Counted from the first letter of the stretch, positions 1-11,589 are shown. The stretch is DNA of 21,123 nt from Ascoidea tarda (nom. inval.) (GCA_030560485.1 JAKTTS010000269.1:1-21123), one strand, 5' to 3'. Numbers and translations are program-made. Notes: generated by a model not told the origin, from the letters alone.

Positions 1-74
1 GATGTCAATATGCTTGGATTGATTATAATTATGAGGATGGAATAAAAAATACAATAAAAATAATTATCACCAAA

Positions 75-305
75 TCAATTAATGTATTGAAGATGCCGGT
101 TTATTTCATTTAGAATGTTTTTGAACAACAAACCACATTTAATTGATTTTTTCAGTGAAATATATTTTTTTTCAGTTGATGAAGGCGCAACAAAAATATA
201 CCTTTTTGAACACCTTGAAAACAAATCTCCATTAAAAATCATAAAAACCATGTTTTGATTTTTTTGTAGTATTTTTATCACCGGCCCCGTCTTTATTACA
301 AACAA
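75..305 (-). pseudogene. RNase H fragment of element A
   Basis: This 76-codon minus-strand frame matches the C-terminal half of the copia-type RNase H domain. The diagnostic stretch reads GDLFSRCSKR followed by VAPSSTEKKYISL, close to the family signature around VALSSTEAEYI. In a live element the domain removes the RNA strand of the RNA/DNA hybrid during reverse transcription. The sequence below base 75 continues into the RNase H tail, where a short stretch resembles the SKHIDI segment seen in B and E. It is part of a fossil and not a separate gene. Confidence 0.8.
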
Positions 306-1319
306 CTAATAAGATCATACTGCTTTCAACAATATAATAACTAATTTTATCAAATTCCGTTTTGTCAAGAAATTTGAAGTCTGTGTGGTTTTGTTAAAGA
401 ATGATTTTATAATAATAAATACAATAATAGTTTTTTTGACAAAGATATTGCAATATTTTCGAAGCACAGGATAAGTGATGCTTGGGTGAACAACCTAAAT
501 CTCAAATCAAAAATGGTGTTACAAAAATAAATGTCATATCAAACAGTATTGGACATAAAACCCAAAACCCCAACGATCGATCTGTATTTGGAGTGTTCTT
601 CAGCATCAAATGGTTTTGACTTAAGATCATTTTAAAATTTTTTGTCCAATGAGATTTTTAATTTTCTTATATTTGAAGCTTGATAATCTGCTTGAATTTT
701 TTAGTAAAGTCCTTTAATGGAATATTAGAAATGCTTAAATTTGTTTAATATTTATTCTCAGAAATAATTTCAGTTTTTCTATATTTTGGATTGTAAATTT
801 TTTTATTACGATTGTATTAATCAAATTCATTTTTTCATTGTTTTAACCAGCAAATAATATGCCATTGACACAGATTGATATTAGACAGTTATGATTGAAA
901 AATTAACATGAATTAAGTAAACTTTGTTTGGAGATCGCAATTTCCATTATTACATGATTGATTATATTGGACCATATATGAAAAAATTCTTTCAATTTAC
1001 AAAGTTCTTTGATCAATTTCCAAATCAATAGTTTTTCAGTTATTTTAGCAGTTTGTAAATCAAGAAAAATTGAAGAATTGACATGATTAGTTAAAAACTC
1101 TGGTTGTGCGTCTATTAATAATTTCATTCCATTTCATTTCGGCAAAAATAATTGAGAGTCTTAATGAATCATATCTTATGAAGCGAGCATTAACATTAAT
1201 GGAATTATGATCGTGTTCTTGCAAAAATCTTTTTGGAAATACTCTGTCTTTGAAACGTCCATCTCTATTTGCTTAATTTTTGATGCTGAAAAGCCACTTC
1301 TTGTGACAAATTTATCATT

Positions 1320-1440
1320 GACTGAATATCTAAGGGCAACTGTGTACAGATTATTGTCATGATTTAACCTTATTTCATTGTCAATTGCTGCTAACCATTT
1401 GTCTGGTTCCTGATTTTTCAACATAGCAGTATATGATGCT
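1320..1440 (-). pseudogene. RT N-terminal segment of element A
   Basis: A minus-strand frame covering 1176-1520 carries the conserved opening of copia-type reverse transcriptase (RVT_2). The core reads DKWLAAIDNEIRLNHDNN, equivalent to the family pattern W-x-x-A-x-x-x-E-x-x-x-L-x-x-N. The same segment recurs in B, C, D and E on the minus strand and in F on the plus strand. That makes it the best anchor for aligning copies. It is fossil sequence. Confidence 0.85.
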
Positions 1441-2149
1441 GGAAATTTGTATTCCAGATTAGAAACCGAAAAATGTACATTTTCATTGCATTGTTTAAAA
1501 GCCCCCAGCTGGATATGCAATTCAATTTGTTTCTCAGTGTTTAGTTTCGCATGCTTATGAAAATTTTTTATCTCTTCAGATATATGATCCTCTTACAAAG
1601 GGTTTTATTCATTTTGATTAGCATATTTGGAATTGAATATTTTGTTCAATTTCGATTTTTTTTTTAATTTTGATAACTATATTGCCGGTTTTGTAATTTT
1701 TATAGTTGAAACAACAAAACTTAGTTTCTATAAATTATTTTGAATAACTTTGATTGAATAATCTTGTTCTAATAATTTTGATTGATTAATTAACTTATTT
1801 TGAGTATTTTCAGGATATCAAGATCATAGATTTGATTTAGAAATATTTTTAACACTGATTAGATTGACTTTTTTCCTTTGACAATAAAGTAAAGACTAAG
1901 TTGTCAGAATGGAATTTTCATTTGATTTCCTTTTGTCAATGATTGGCGAAGCTTCATCAGTTTTGGAAGAATTTGATAAAACCCCGTGTGATACATTCGA
2001 TTTTGAAATCTTCAGAATTGGTGAATTCGAATTGTGTTGAATAATATCATTTGAGTACATAATCAACAAATCAATTATTGCTGAGAATCTTGATGGGAAT
2101 GGGTAATTTTTATTTAGTTTTATAATTGAGTTTTATTAAAAAAATTTGT

Positions 2150-2908
2150 TTGTATTCATTTCAAAAATAAAACTAAATTTATTCAATGAAATCAAACCAA
2201 GGAAAATTTTATTATTATTTTTTTTCAATATTTTTTTTCTCACATTAGAATTAAAACCAAACATTTGATTACCAAAAGTATTTTCAAAGATAAGTGTCTT
2301 GCTTGTATACTTTAGTGTTTTCTAATGAGAGGAATATGAATTGTTCAACAGAACAAATTTGTGTAGAAAAATTGCATGTCTAAATGCAAAGTTCTAAAAT
2401 TAATTAATAACATTAGAATCAGCAAACAGGTTTTTCATTTTGACCTCAATTTGTTTTTCAGAGTTTTCTGCTTTTTCATTTTGAAATGAAAAGTAAAAAA
2501 CAGTTCACTAATGAGTAAAATTTTTTTCACTATACAATCAAGCAAACTTTAATGTTTTGATTTTGTTGTTATTTTCAATAAACATCGATGGTTATTTGTG
2601 AGACCCAACAACTTTTTCAAAATTCAAAATTGATTTTATTTGTTTCTCACTTCCTTCAGAGTTAAACTTAGATATTTGACAGATAAAAAAATGTGATTTA
2701 TGTTCTGTGACAATCAAGTCAAAAATATTATTAATTTGAATACAACGTCTGCTGAAATATATTCATCAAGAATAAAACGGGGGGTTTTTTGAGTTTGGAC
2801 TTGTTAGTTTTGATAAATATTGAAAAGCACAATTCACATTACTTGATTGCAGCAATGATATCTTTAGGTTTGTAATCACTGTCAAAAATTGTTTTTACAT
2901 AAGTATTA
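2150..2908 (-). pseudogene. Integrase and pre-integrase region of element A
   Basis: This interval is colinear with 5900-6650 in B and 10500-11250 in C at the nucleotide level. Two shared stretches are the block around 2380-2510 and the block around 2690-2720, the second nearly identical to B around 6420-6450. In those copies the region translates as copia integrase preceded by the pre-integrase module. The similarity ends at about 2908, where LTR sequence starts. No frame of useful length remains, so the call rests on alignment to the sister copies. Confidence 0.65.
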
Positions 2909-3558
2909 TATAGTTCTCATTAAAAAAATAAATAATAAAACAATGATTATTAAAATTTAATTTGTAAATTAATTTTTATCAAAATTAATGATTTTATTAA
3001 AAATTATAAAGAAAATATTAAATAAAATTAAACAGTTTATCTTAAATATTTTCAAATATAATTCATGAAATTTTAAAAATAAAAAAACAAATTTTTTTGA
3101 AAGTGAAATGTGTTTCTAATTAAAGAAATTTCTTTTCTTATATTAAAATCTTATTTTATTAAGAAATATTTAAAAATTTAGCAATTAAAATACTGTTCAA
3201 ATGCGATAAATTGTAATAATGATTTTCAAATCTAAATATCTAACAATAATGTATCTAATATTAAAATTCTCAAAATATTTTACAAGAAAGAAAAAATAAA
3301 TAAAGTCTGAACTAATTAATAAATTAAATTCATAAGTTAATGAAATCATCAACTTTAAATAAAAAAAAATAAAACTGTAATTAAATCATAATGAAGTAGG
3401 TGTTATTGTAGTGTAATTGTAATTTAATAAGAATGTTAACTAAAATCATTATGAAAGTATTAAATGAAATAAATGTTGGAGTGAGTAAATTTAAAGTAGC
3501 TGGTAGTTTAGTGAAGACTGTGGTTTGATGAATTTTGAATAAAAATGTAATTTTTCCA
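2909..3558 (-). repeat. LTR of element B (3' LTR)
   Basis: This LTR is about 650 bases. On the minus strand it begins TGGAAAAATTACATTTTTAT next to the polypurine-like tract. Its other end lies near 2909, where it aligns with the LTR ends at 12566 and 17821. The block at 3340-3430 is strongly similar to the reverse complement of the LTR at 20854-21123. The sense strand is T-rich. The left boundary is good to a few bases only. Confidence 0.8.
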
Positions 3559-3573
3559 TGTCTCCGCAAATTG
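3559..3573 (-). other. Polypurine-tract-like site of element B
   Basis: The minus strand reads CAATTTGCGGAGACA directly before the LTR start. Copia elements commonly carry a tract resembling AAATTGAGGGGGAGT just upstream of the 3' LTR, where plus-strand DNA synthesis is primed. The matching site of element E at 18465-18480 is closer to that pattern. The position between the RNase H tail and the LTR fits. Confidence 0.6.
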
Positions 3574-3637
3574 TATTATCAAAAATATTCGAATTTGAAA
3601 ATTAAATTAATCTTTCGATAAAAATTTGAAATGTACT

Positions 3638-4152
3638 TTATTCAAATATATAAGTTAAGATCTCACCAATATCATGTTTAGTGTTAATATAACCCAAGTT
3701 AAATGATGTATTCCAAACAAGTTCTTGAATAGAATCAAAATTGATGTCAATTTGTTTAGATCGATTATAAATATAAAAATGTCTGATAAAAATTAATGAG
3801 AAATGAATATTACCAAATAAATTAATGTACGCAGCAAAGCAGTTTGGTGCATTCAAACAATTTTTCAACAACAAAAGCTTTTTCGTTTTTTCCGCAGTTA
3901 AACATATTTAGCTTGAGTTGATAAAAGCAAAACAAGAGTTTTTTTTTTTGAAGACCTTGAAGGTAAATTTCTTCTAAAAATCGTCAAATGTCCACTTTGA
4001 CATGTTCTAGTAGATTTTTTAGCAGCCAGACTACCACCACTAACAACTGTTGGTTTCAAAGAGCTTTCAAAATTTTGATCATTAGTTTTAGCATTTTCAG
4101 AGTTTTCAAAAAATATGAACTTAGTGAGTTTTAATTGAATATTGTTTGTCAA
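3638..4152 (-). pseudogene. RNase H and C-terminal tail of element B
   Basis: Two minus-strand frames (3638-3874 and 3898-4152) cover this domain. The right-hand frame shows a stretch like DKSTRTCQSGHLTIF and then a degraded form of the VALSSTEAEY signature. The left-hand frame shows the typical copia tail, with IDINFDSIQELV and then LGYINTKHDIGEILT. The tail matches the family pattern in which an I-R-x-H-F-I-R-E-like segment is followed by Y-V-x-T-x-x-x-x-A-D-I-x-T-K. These frames are remnants and should be read as one domain's debris. Confidence 0.82.
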
Positions 4153-5072
4153 ATAAATGATTCAAAAAAAGTTTGTTTGACAAACATATTGCAATACTGT
4201 ATTATCCCCGGATAAGTGACTTTTGGTTGGAAAACCCAAATTTCGATCTAACAAGAATGTTGCAAAAGAAATGTCATATCAAACTATATTTGTCATAAAT
4301 TACAAAAGGCTATAATTGATTGGTATTAAGAGTGGTTTTCTGGATTGATTCCTTTTGACTCGAAATCATCTTCAAGTTCTTCAGCCAATAAAGTTTTCAA
4401 CCTTTTTAATTTTTGAGCCTGATAATCTGATTGAATTTTTCGATGAAAATTTTCAATGAAATACTGTAACTACCCTGAATTTGTTTGAAATTCATTCTAA
4501 TAAATAATTTTGGGTTATTCATATTTTGGATTGTGAATTTTTTCATTGACATTTTTTTGACAAAATTCATCTCTGGTTTAGTTTTAAGAAAATTTGTTAT
4601 GACATTTATATTGATTGATAATAAACAGTTGGAATTAAATAATAAACAAGAATTAGGTAAATTTCGTTTGAAGCCACCAACTTTAATTACGAAATTTTTG
4701 ATTGTATGAAATCATATATGAGAATCTTGCTTTGATTCATAAGAGCTCTTGATTAATACTTAAAGTGATTTGTTTTCATTTATTGTATCTGCCGGTTGAT
4801 AAAAAAACCCTGAATTATCAATTTCACCATATAAAATCATCGTTTTTGCTTTTAATTGACAATTATTAAATATTTTTGTTGCGGCAAAAAAAAATATCAA
4901 TTTTAATGTGTCATACTTTAAAACAGGAGCATAGTCATCAATTTAATTTTGACCAAGTTGTTCAAAAAATCTGTTTTCAACTAATTTTGGTTTGGAACGT
5001 TCATCGCCATTTGATTCTTCTATGACGTTCAATTCACATTTTTTTTGTCAATTTAATCATTGACAGAATTTT

Positions 5073-5150
5073 TTGCTGTAGCAGTGTACACATTTTTGTC
5101 ATGAATTGAGCTCATCTTTTTTTGTATAGATGTTAACCAGTTGGTTTTTT
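5073..5150 (-). pseudogene. RT N-terminal segment of element B
   Basis: The minus strand here translates as TNWLTSIQKKMSSIHDKN followed by VYTATA. This aligns with the RT opening of elements A, D, E and F. The surrounding RT body extends left to about 4180, where RNase H begins. It is fossil sequence. Confidence 0.75.
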
Positions 5151-6499
5151 TTTTGACTATTCAACATATCGGGATGATGTTGAAGTTGTGTATTGCATGT
5201 TAACACTCAAAAAATCTAAAGTTTTTTTTGGTTGTTAAACAAAATCCAGATAATTAAAAAATTAAAATGGTTTCACAGTATTTAGCTTTGAAGGTTCATC
5301 AAAATCGTTTACTTTTTCAACTATTGGTTCTTTTTTTAAAAAGCTCAAAGTTTTTTGATTTGCATGGTTGGAAAAAATAATTCATATAAATTTTGATCAT
5401 TTCTTTATTTTGAATAACTTTATTGTCGGTTTGGTATTTCTAATAGTTGGAGGCACTGAGGTCAGTTTCTGTGAATTATTTTGATTAAATTGTTTTGAAT
5501 CATGTTGTTCAAATATTGTTATTTGAGTGACTGGTTCATTCTGAGTGGCTTCAGCAGATTCAGTTGATAAATTTGATTTATCCATTTCTTTAACATTGAT
5601 TGCATCGAAATTTTCAATTTGACGGTTAAATAATGATGTAGATGTTTCATTGGATTTTTTAGTTTATTGGCTTTAAACAATCATTGGCAAGTCTTTATTA
5701 ATTTTGTAGAGTTTTGATGTGAACAGGTATGACTGAATCAATTTTGCAAGGCTCAAAATCACTGAGTGAAAATTGGGTGAAAAAAAATGATTTGAAAACA
5801 GAGTAGACCACTCAAGTTATTTGAAAATGTTTAAATAAATAAAAAAAGGTCAGTTACTGACCTAAAATAACTCTATTTAGAAATTTTTGTTTCTTTTTAT
5901 TTCAAAAACGAAACGAAGTTTATTTGATGAATTGTAACCAAACAATGTTGCATTAATTTTTTTTTCAAATAATTTTTGGTTGACATTGAAATTAAAAACA
6001 ATCAATTGACTCTCAAATGGGTTTTGAACAATGATTGGGGGGTTTTTACTTTTCAGTGGTTTACGATAGGACGAGTTTGAGTTGTCAAAATTAAATAATT
6101 GTGAAAAAATATCAAATGTCTAAATGCAAAGTTCTAATATTGAGCAGAAACATTTGAATCAACGACTAGTTGTGGCTTGTAAACTTCAATTTTTTTGTTG
6201 GAGTTATCTGCTTTTCTATTTTAAAATGAATAGTGAAAAACAGTTTATTGATGAATGAGACTTTTTTCGGGACAAAATTGAGTAAACTTCAACGATTTGA
6301 ATTTTATGTCAGTTCAAATGAACTACAGACGTTGATCAGTAAGACACGACAATCTTTTAATAATTTAAATTCATTCTATTAGTTTCTTATTTCGTTCAAA
6401 TTTGAACTGAGATATTTGACCAATAATAAAATGTGATTTATGTTCTGTGACAATAAAGCTTAATGAAAAATTGATTTGCCTATCAATATTTTTTGAAAC

Positions 6500-6847
6500 C
6501 TACTCAGCAAAAAAGAAATCTTTAGGGTTTTTTGGTTTGGACTTGTTGGTTTTGATTAATAATAAAAAGGAAACTACACATTTCATAGATGAAGCAGTCA
6601 TATTTTTGGCTTGGATCTCATTGTTGGATAATGACTGTATTTGATTGATATGCCAATCCAAATTCATTCGATGTTGTTGTAACAAATCTGATTTAATTTT
6701 TAAACTCAAATGATTTTGAACTTCCTTTTCAATTATAACCCACATAATGGTTGATTCATTATTATCAGCAGAACAAGGGTGTTCATTTTCAATTGTTAAT
6801 GTATTACCACCAATAGGACCTGTGTAGCTATTTCTTGCTAACTTCAC
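6500..6847 (-). pseudogene. Pre-integrase module of element B
   Basis: This 115-codon minus-strand frame is the best preserved coding remnant in B. It includes TLTIENEHPC near the N-terminal end, then LLQQHRMNLDWHINQIQSLS, then IKTNKSKPKN near the C-terminal end. This matches the GAG-pre-integrase module, which precedes integrase and normally carries the H-H-C-C zinc-binding pattern. Element F has the same module on the plus strand at about 16180-16490, and C has it at about 11100-11470. Protease lies immediately to the right, as expected for Ty1/copia. Confidence 0.75.
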
Positions 6848-6959
6848 AAAACTAATGATGTTTCATAAAGATTTTTTAGTGAACTTGACATTTGTAAATT
6901 TTAAAGACCTTAAATCAAGAGACTGTTTAACAAGACAAATTTGTTGTTTATTATTACGT

Positions 6960-7060
6960 TTAACAAAAAAAATAACTTCACAATTTTCAGTAACAATTTT
7001 GATATCATTAACAACATTAGTTGTGGCAGCGGAATCAATAACACATTGAATATCACCATG
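6960..7060 (-). pseudogene. Aspartic protease segment of element B
   Basis: The minus strand translates as VIDSAATTNVVNDIKIV. The core D-S-A-A-T-T resembles the D-S/T-G-A active-site loop of copia-type protease, and the following VVND matches the family's H-V-V-N-D-like extension. In the live family this enzyme cleaves the Gag-Pol polyprotein. The same segment occurs in C at 11614-11647. It is fossil sequence. Confidence 0.75.
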
Positions 7061-7089
7061 GCCTTTAATTAAATTAATTCAAATTAGTT

Positions 7090-7644
7090 TTGCTTACTGC
7101 ATTTATCAGTTATAACATTTAATCAACTGAAATTTTAATAAAATAAATTTTTTTATGAGATTGAATTTTCTTTGAGGTTTTGCAATTTTTGTTATAATGA
7201 GTAGTAGCACCACAAACTAATTTTTTTTTTGAATAGCACAATGTTCGAGGTTTTAAAAAAATTACTGATTTTGTTACCAATTGAGTTATCACAAAAAAGT
7301 TCTTGGTTTTTCAACTTATTCACATCTCTGAAATTTTCATTATTCGAAAAAGATTCCATTTGTTGTGGAATTTTAAAACTGTTGCAAATAATTTTATTGT
7401 TTCTAAGATATTTGGCAATTTTTTTATTTTTCAATTCCACTTGAGCAGGATAGGAGGAATTCTTTTGAAATCTGAATAATTGGCAGAAATGACAATAATT
7501 TGTTTGCTTACGTCTTTATCATTCATTGCAAAAATTGATTGATTCATTAAGTTTTTTAACAACTAAATAATTTGGAAATTTAATTAATTTATAAATTGTT
7601 GATCAATCTCAAAAATCATCTGAACAGTGTTGTGAAAATTTTAT
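7090..7644 (-). pseudogene. Partial gag of element B
   Basis: This region includes an 82-codon minus-strand frame (7192-7440) rich in Lys, Asn and Phe. It aligns with the gag of element C at about 11780-12245. The position right of protease, and the weak resemblance to the copia gag polyprotein family (UBN2 type), support the call. A possible zinc-knuckle remnant near 7195-7215 is too degraded to assert. The similarity stops where the LTR of C begins at 7645. Confidence 0.55.
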
Positions 7645-8168
7645 TGTTTATATTGATTTAATCAAAAATAGATAATTGTATAAAAGCAATGGAATAGGTA
7701 AATTATTTTTTATCAAAACCGACAATTCATTATAAACATTTGAAAAATGTTTGAAAAATATGATCAATATATATTGAAAATTCTCAAATCAAACTCTCAT
7801 AAATAAAATTCTACTAATATAAAATTTGAAAATAGAATTCAAATTTAAATATTAAATAATTAAATTTGTTATAATAGATTGTAAAAAATATTCTAGAACT
7901 AGATATAACTAGTCATGGTGTAAAAATGATAATTACGTTTATATTTCAAATGAATGACTTTATCGATTTGACATAAAAAATAAACTGTAATTAAATGATA
8001 AAATGCCTGGTAATAATTTAGAGTATTTTTATTTTAATGTAATTTTTTGATAAAAACATAATCGAAGTTACAAAGGAAATACTTTATGACGTTTTTATGT
8101 GTAAACTACTTAATAATTTAGTAAAGACAATAGTTTGTTGAACTATGAATAATAATATTATTTTTCCA
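7645..8168 (-). repeat. LTR of element C (3' LTR)
   Basis: On the minus strand the LTR begins TGGAAAAATAATATTATTAT at 8168. Its other end near 7645 aligns with the LTR end at 12566 through the shared stretch GTTTATATT. It is shorter than the other LTRs (about 524 versus 636-650 bases) and more diverged. The conserved edge block lies at about 8120-8168. Confidence 0.7.
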
Positions 8169-8249
8169 TTTTTCAACATATTGAAATAACATTATATGCT
8201 GCATTTGAAAAATAATTTAGTAGCTGGGGAAAAGTTCAAAAAGTAGTGG

Positions 8250-8720
8250 TATCAAAAAATTTAGTTAAGATGTCAGCAATACTATGTTTGGTGCTAATAT
8301 AACTTAATTTAAATTATTTACTTGAGACAGGATCTGCAATGAAATGAAATTTAATTCCAATATGTTTCAATTGATTATGAGTGAAAAATTTTGATGGAAG
8401 TGTTAAAGACAAATGATTATCAGCAAGTACATTAATGTGGAAAACAAACGAGTTCAGCTCATTTAAAATGCTTTCAAAACCCAAACCACTTTTTATTGAC
8501 TCTTTCAGTGAATTATACTGACCATCTGTTGATGAAAGAGCAACAAAATTGTGTGGTTTTTAAAAACTATGACAATAAATTTTTATTAAGAATCATGAAA
8601 TACCCACTTTGAGTTTTTCCATTAATTTGATCATTAGCCCTGTCACTATCACTAACAACAGCTAGTTTCATAAGGCTTTCAAATTGATAATAATTAATTT
8701 TTGCATTGTTAGTTTTGTTG
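8250..8720 (-). pseudogene. RNase H region of element C
   Basis: The interval is colinear with the RNase H regions of A, B and E. Shared blocks lie near 8310-8375, equivalent to the KHIDI tail of E, and near 8500-8560, equivalent to the VALSSTE signature in D. No long frame remains. The call depends on alignment to sister copies and on its position next to the LTR. Confidence 0.65.
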
Positions 8721-9215
8721 AAAACTTTTGAAGTCTTTATGGTTTTGTTTAACCTTGTTTTTCAAATGATTGATCGAATGAGACTTATTTTGACACAAAT
8801 ATTACCATACTCTATAACCAACTTATAAGTGAATTTTTGTTGGAGAAACTAAACTTCGACTCAACAGTGATGTTAAAATAAAAATGTAATATCGCATTGT
8901 TTTAGCCACAAATATCTAAGTACCAATGATTGATCTGTATTTGGTGTTTTCTCCAGCATAATGTGGTTTTGATTCAACATCATTTTTAAATTTTTTTACG
9001 CAATGGTGTTTTTGACTCTTTTGATTTTTGAATTTGATAATCTGAATGAATTTTTTCATTAAATTTATTTAATGGAATATTATAAACACCTTGAATTTCT
9101 TTAACAGTGATTCCAATAATTAATTTTGGTTTATCCTTATATTTCATTGCAAACTATTTCGTAAACCATTGAATGACCAAATTGATTTTTTTATTGCTCT
9201 GATGACCAATTAATA

Positions 9216-9233
9216 TCTCATCAACATATACTC
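9216..9233 (-). pseudogene. RT catalytic-motif region of element C
   Basis: The minus strand translates as YVDE within LTGVYVDEILIGH. This corresponds to the YVDD catalytic box of copia-type RT, which binds the metal ions for polymerisation. The position, about 500 bases left of the RT opening at 9705-9765, fits the domain. It is fossil sequence. Confidence 0.7.
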
Positions 9234-9704
9234 CTGTCAATTTTCGAAATTGAAGAATAAACGTGAACCAAGTAAACTATGTTTGTAGTTACGATTTTTC
9301 ATTACTACATCTTTCATTGTATTGACCCATAAATGAAAGGATTGCTTCAATTCTCATGACTTTTGGTTTATTTTCAAATTGATAGGTTTTCAATCATTTA
9401 GCATCCCGGTGAATCAAGGAAAACAGAATAATCAATATCACCAATTGAAAAAAGCTATTATTGCGTTCAATTGACAAAGTACAAATTTTTTCATTGCGGC
9501 CAAAAATTTTAGCAATCTCAATATAGCATACTTCATGACAGGAGCGTAAGCATCAATGAAATTTTGACAAGTTCTTGTAAAAATTTTTTTGCAACTAATT
9601 TGGCCTTGAATCGTTGATTACTGTTTGCTTTATTTTTAAAGTTAAATAACTATTTTTTTTTACTGGTTTAACATTGACAGAATATCAAAGACCAACATTT
9701 TATT

Positions 9705-9765
9705 TTTTGTTATCGTGAATTGACTTGATCTGATTATTGATCGCTGATAAGCATTTGTCTTTTTC
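9705..9765 (-). pseudogene. RT N-terminal segment of element C
   Basis: The minus strand translates as EKDKCLSAINNQIKSIHDNK, which aligns with the RT opening in A, B, D, E and F. It marks the right edge of the RT domain in this copy. Confidence 0.7.
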
Positions 9766-10879
9766 CTGATTTTTTAACATATCAGTATATGATTTTCAAA
9801 TTTTTTATTTTAGTTTAATATGTAATTAGTGTACATTTTTATTCAATTGCTTAAAAAAAAACAGTTGGTTAAAAAATTTAATTAGTTTCACGGAATTTAG
9901 TTTTGAAGGTTTATGAGAATTTTCAATTTCTTCAACTATTTGGTTTTTCTTCAAAAAGATTAAGTTATTTGTATTCCCATAACTGGAAATGATTATTCCA
10001 ATCAATTTGGGGAAGTTTTTCAATTTGGATAACTTTATTTCCTGGATGGTAATTTTACTAGTTAGGACAGCTAAACAGAGTTTCTGCGAATCATTTTAAA
10101 TAATTTAATTTGAGTCTTGTTGTTCAAATATTTTTGATTGACCGATTTGTTTATTTTCAGTGGGATCAAGTGATATAGATAACAGAGTAATTTAAACGTA
10201 TCATTACCACGAATTGCATTGATCTTGTCATTTTGACAGCAAACGAAAAAATCAGTGGTTTGGGTGGATTCTTTTATTGATTGGCTTTCATCACTCATTG
10301 AGGAGTCTTCGTCAGGTTTTGATAAATTTGATGTAAACGAATGTGATTTACTCAATCTTGAAAAATTCAAAATCAGTGAGCAAAAACTGTGTGGAACAAT
10401 ATAATTTGACAACAAATTTGCAACTCAAGTTTTGTGGTGGTTGTTCAATTAAATGGCAAAATTTTTTCGAGTGTCAAGATTCTGAATAATCTGAATATTT
10501 TGTTTGTATTCATTTCAAAAATAAAACCAATTTTATTTGATGAAATGAAACAAAAATATTTGGCAATAGTATTTTTCGAAAATTTTTTTTGTCTGACTTT
10601 AAGATTGAAAAACCACACTTGGCTACCAAATCGACTTTTCACAATAATTATTTCGGTTGTACAAACTAATGTTTTTCAAGAAAAAATAATTGAAATTTTC
10701 AAAAAAAAAAAAATTGGAAAAAAATTCTCATGTCTAAATGAAAAGTTTCAATATTAATTAAGAACAGTGATTTCAGCAACTCAGGGTTTTATTTTGACTT
10801 CAACTTGTTTTTTAGAATTTTTTTGCTTTCCATTTTAAAATGAAGAGTAAAAGGCAGTTGATTCATACAAAGAATCATT

Positions 10880-11188
10880 TTATGCACAAAATTGAAAAAA
10901 CTTTAAGTTTTTTAACCAGTTGTCAGATCTATTAAAACATTGATGTTTATTGGTAAAACTCAACAATTTTTTAAAAATTAAAATTGATATTATTAGTTTC
11001 TCATTTGTTTTAAATTTGAAGATAACTATTTGACTGATAATAAAAGTTGATTCATGTTTTGTGATAATTAACACAGATGCACCATTGATTAGTGCCACAA
11101 TATCTGTAGAAAAATATTCCTCAAAAATAAAGTCTTTAATTTTATTTCGTTTGGAGGTTTTGCTTTTGTTCAATAATGAAAAAGACAT
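10880..11188 (-). pseudogene. Integrase core fragment of element C
   Basis: This 102-codon minus-strand frame carries the integrase opening, with KTSKRNKIKDFIFEE and then STDIVALINGASVLIITKHE. A short RSDNW stretch at about 10911-10928 corresponds to the family's R-S-D-N-G box that contains a catalytic aspartate. Integrase joins the element's cDNA to host DNA. The same opening appears in F on the plus strand near 16515-16610. It is fossil sequence. Confidence 0.75.
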
Positions 11189-11589
11189 TTTTCATTTTTT
11201 AATTGCAAAAGTGATATCTCAAGCTTGGTATTCATTGTTGGATAATATCTTTATTAATTGATAAAACAATGTCTATTTTTGTGATGTAGTTGTAAGAGAT
11301 CAGATTTGATTATTAAATTCAAATGACTTTGAATTTCCTTATAATTTAGTAACTACATAGTGTTTGATTTATTATTTCGGACAACAAGAATTCCATTTAT
11401 TCTATTGTTAATCTATAACTATCAATATGAGTGGTGTAACCATTTTCAGCCAAAATGACAAAACTAATAAATTTTCGTGGTAAATTATCAATTGACTTGA
11501 CATTTGTTTGCTTGGGAAAGCAAACAAAAACAGTTTATCTAATATTTCAAACGTTTTGTTCATAAATTCCATTAACAAAAAAGTTAGTT

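Larger units (their letters stand above)
1..2908 (-). mobile_element. Element A: Ty1/copia fossil, internal part only
   Basis: This is a decayed copia-type retrotransposon read on the minus strand. From right to left it shows the pre-integrase region (about 2740-2908), integrase (about 2150-2740), a long linker, the beginning of RT (about 1320-1440), the RT body, and RNase H with its tail (from about 480 to the window edge). Its 3' LTR must lie left of base 1. Its gag-side half is absent because the LTR of element B begins at about 2909. Identification rests on the copia RNase H motif at about 160-200, on the conserved RT start, and on colinear similarity to elements B and C. The copy carries many breaks. 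Under the nesting model it is the oldest element here. There is no independent gene in this interval. Confidence 0.85.
2909..7644 (-). mobile_element. Element B: Ty1/copia fossil with 3' LTR
   Basis: This is a minus-strand copia-type element. Left to right it shows the 3' LTR (2909-3558), a polypurine-like tract, RNase H (about 3640-4180), RT (about 4180-5160), a linker, integrase (about 5900-6500), pre-integrase (6500-6847), protease (about 6960-7060), and part of gag (about 7090-7644). The part order places integrase before RT, which defines Ty1/copia and excludes Ty3/mdg4-type elements. At 7645 the gag sequence gives way to the LTR end of element C, so B's own 5' LTR is not in the window. 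B holds some of the longest residual frames but is clearly broken many times. Confidence 0.85.

Noticed and set aside
3381-3569. A 62-codon minus-strand frame with a hydrophobic end.
   Set aside because: It lies within the LTR of B and over the polypurine-like site. No similarity to a protein family is visible, and other LTRs lack it.
7229-7444. A plus-strand Leu/Phe-rich 71-codon frame opposite a minus-strand frame.
   Set aside because: It is antisense to B's gag remnant, and its composition is explained by poly-T-rich sequence.
10434-10757. A 107-codon plus-strand frame.
   Set aside because: It is antisense to the integrase region of element C. A minus-strand frame (10445-10642) overlaps it, and sister copies show no matching plus-strand frame.
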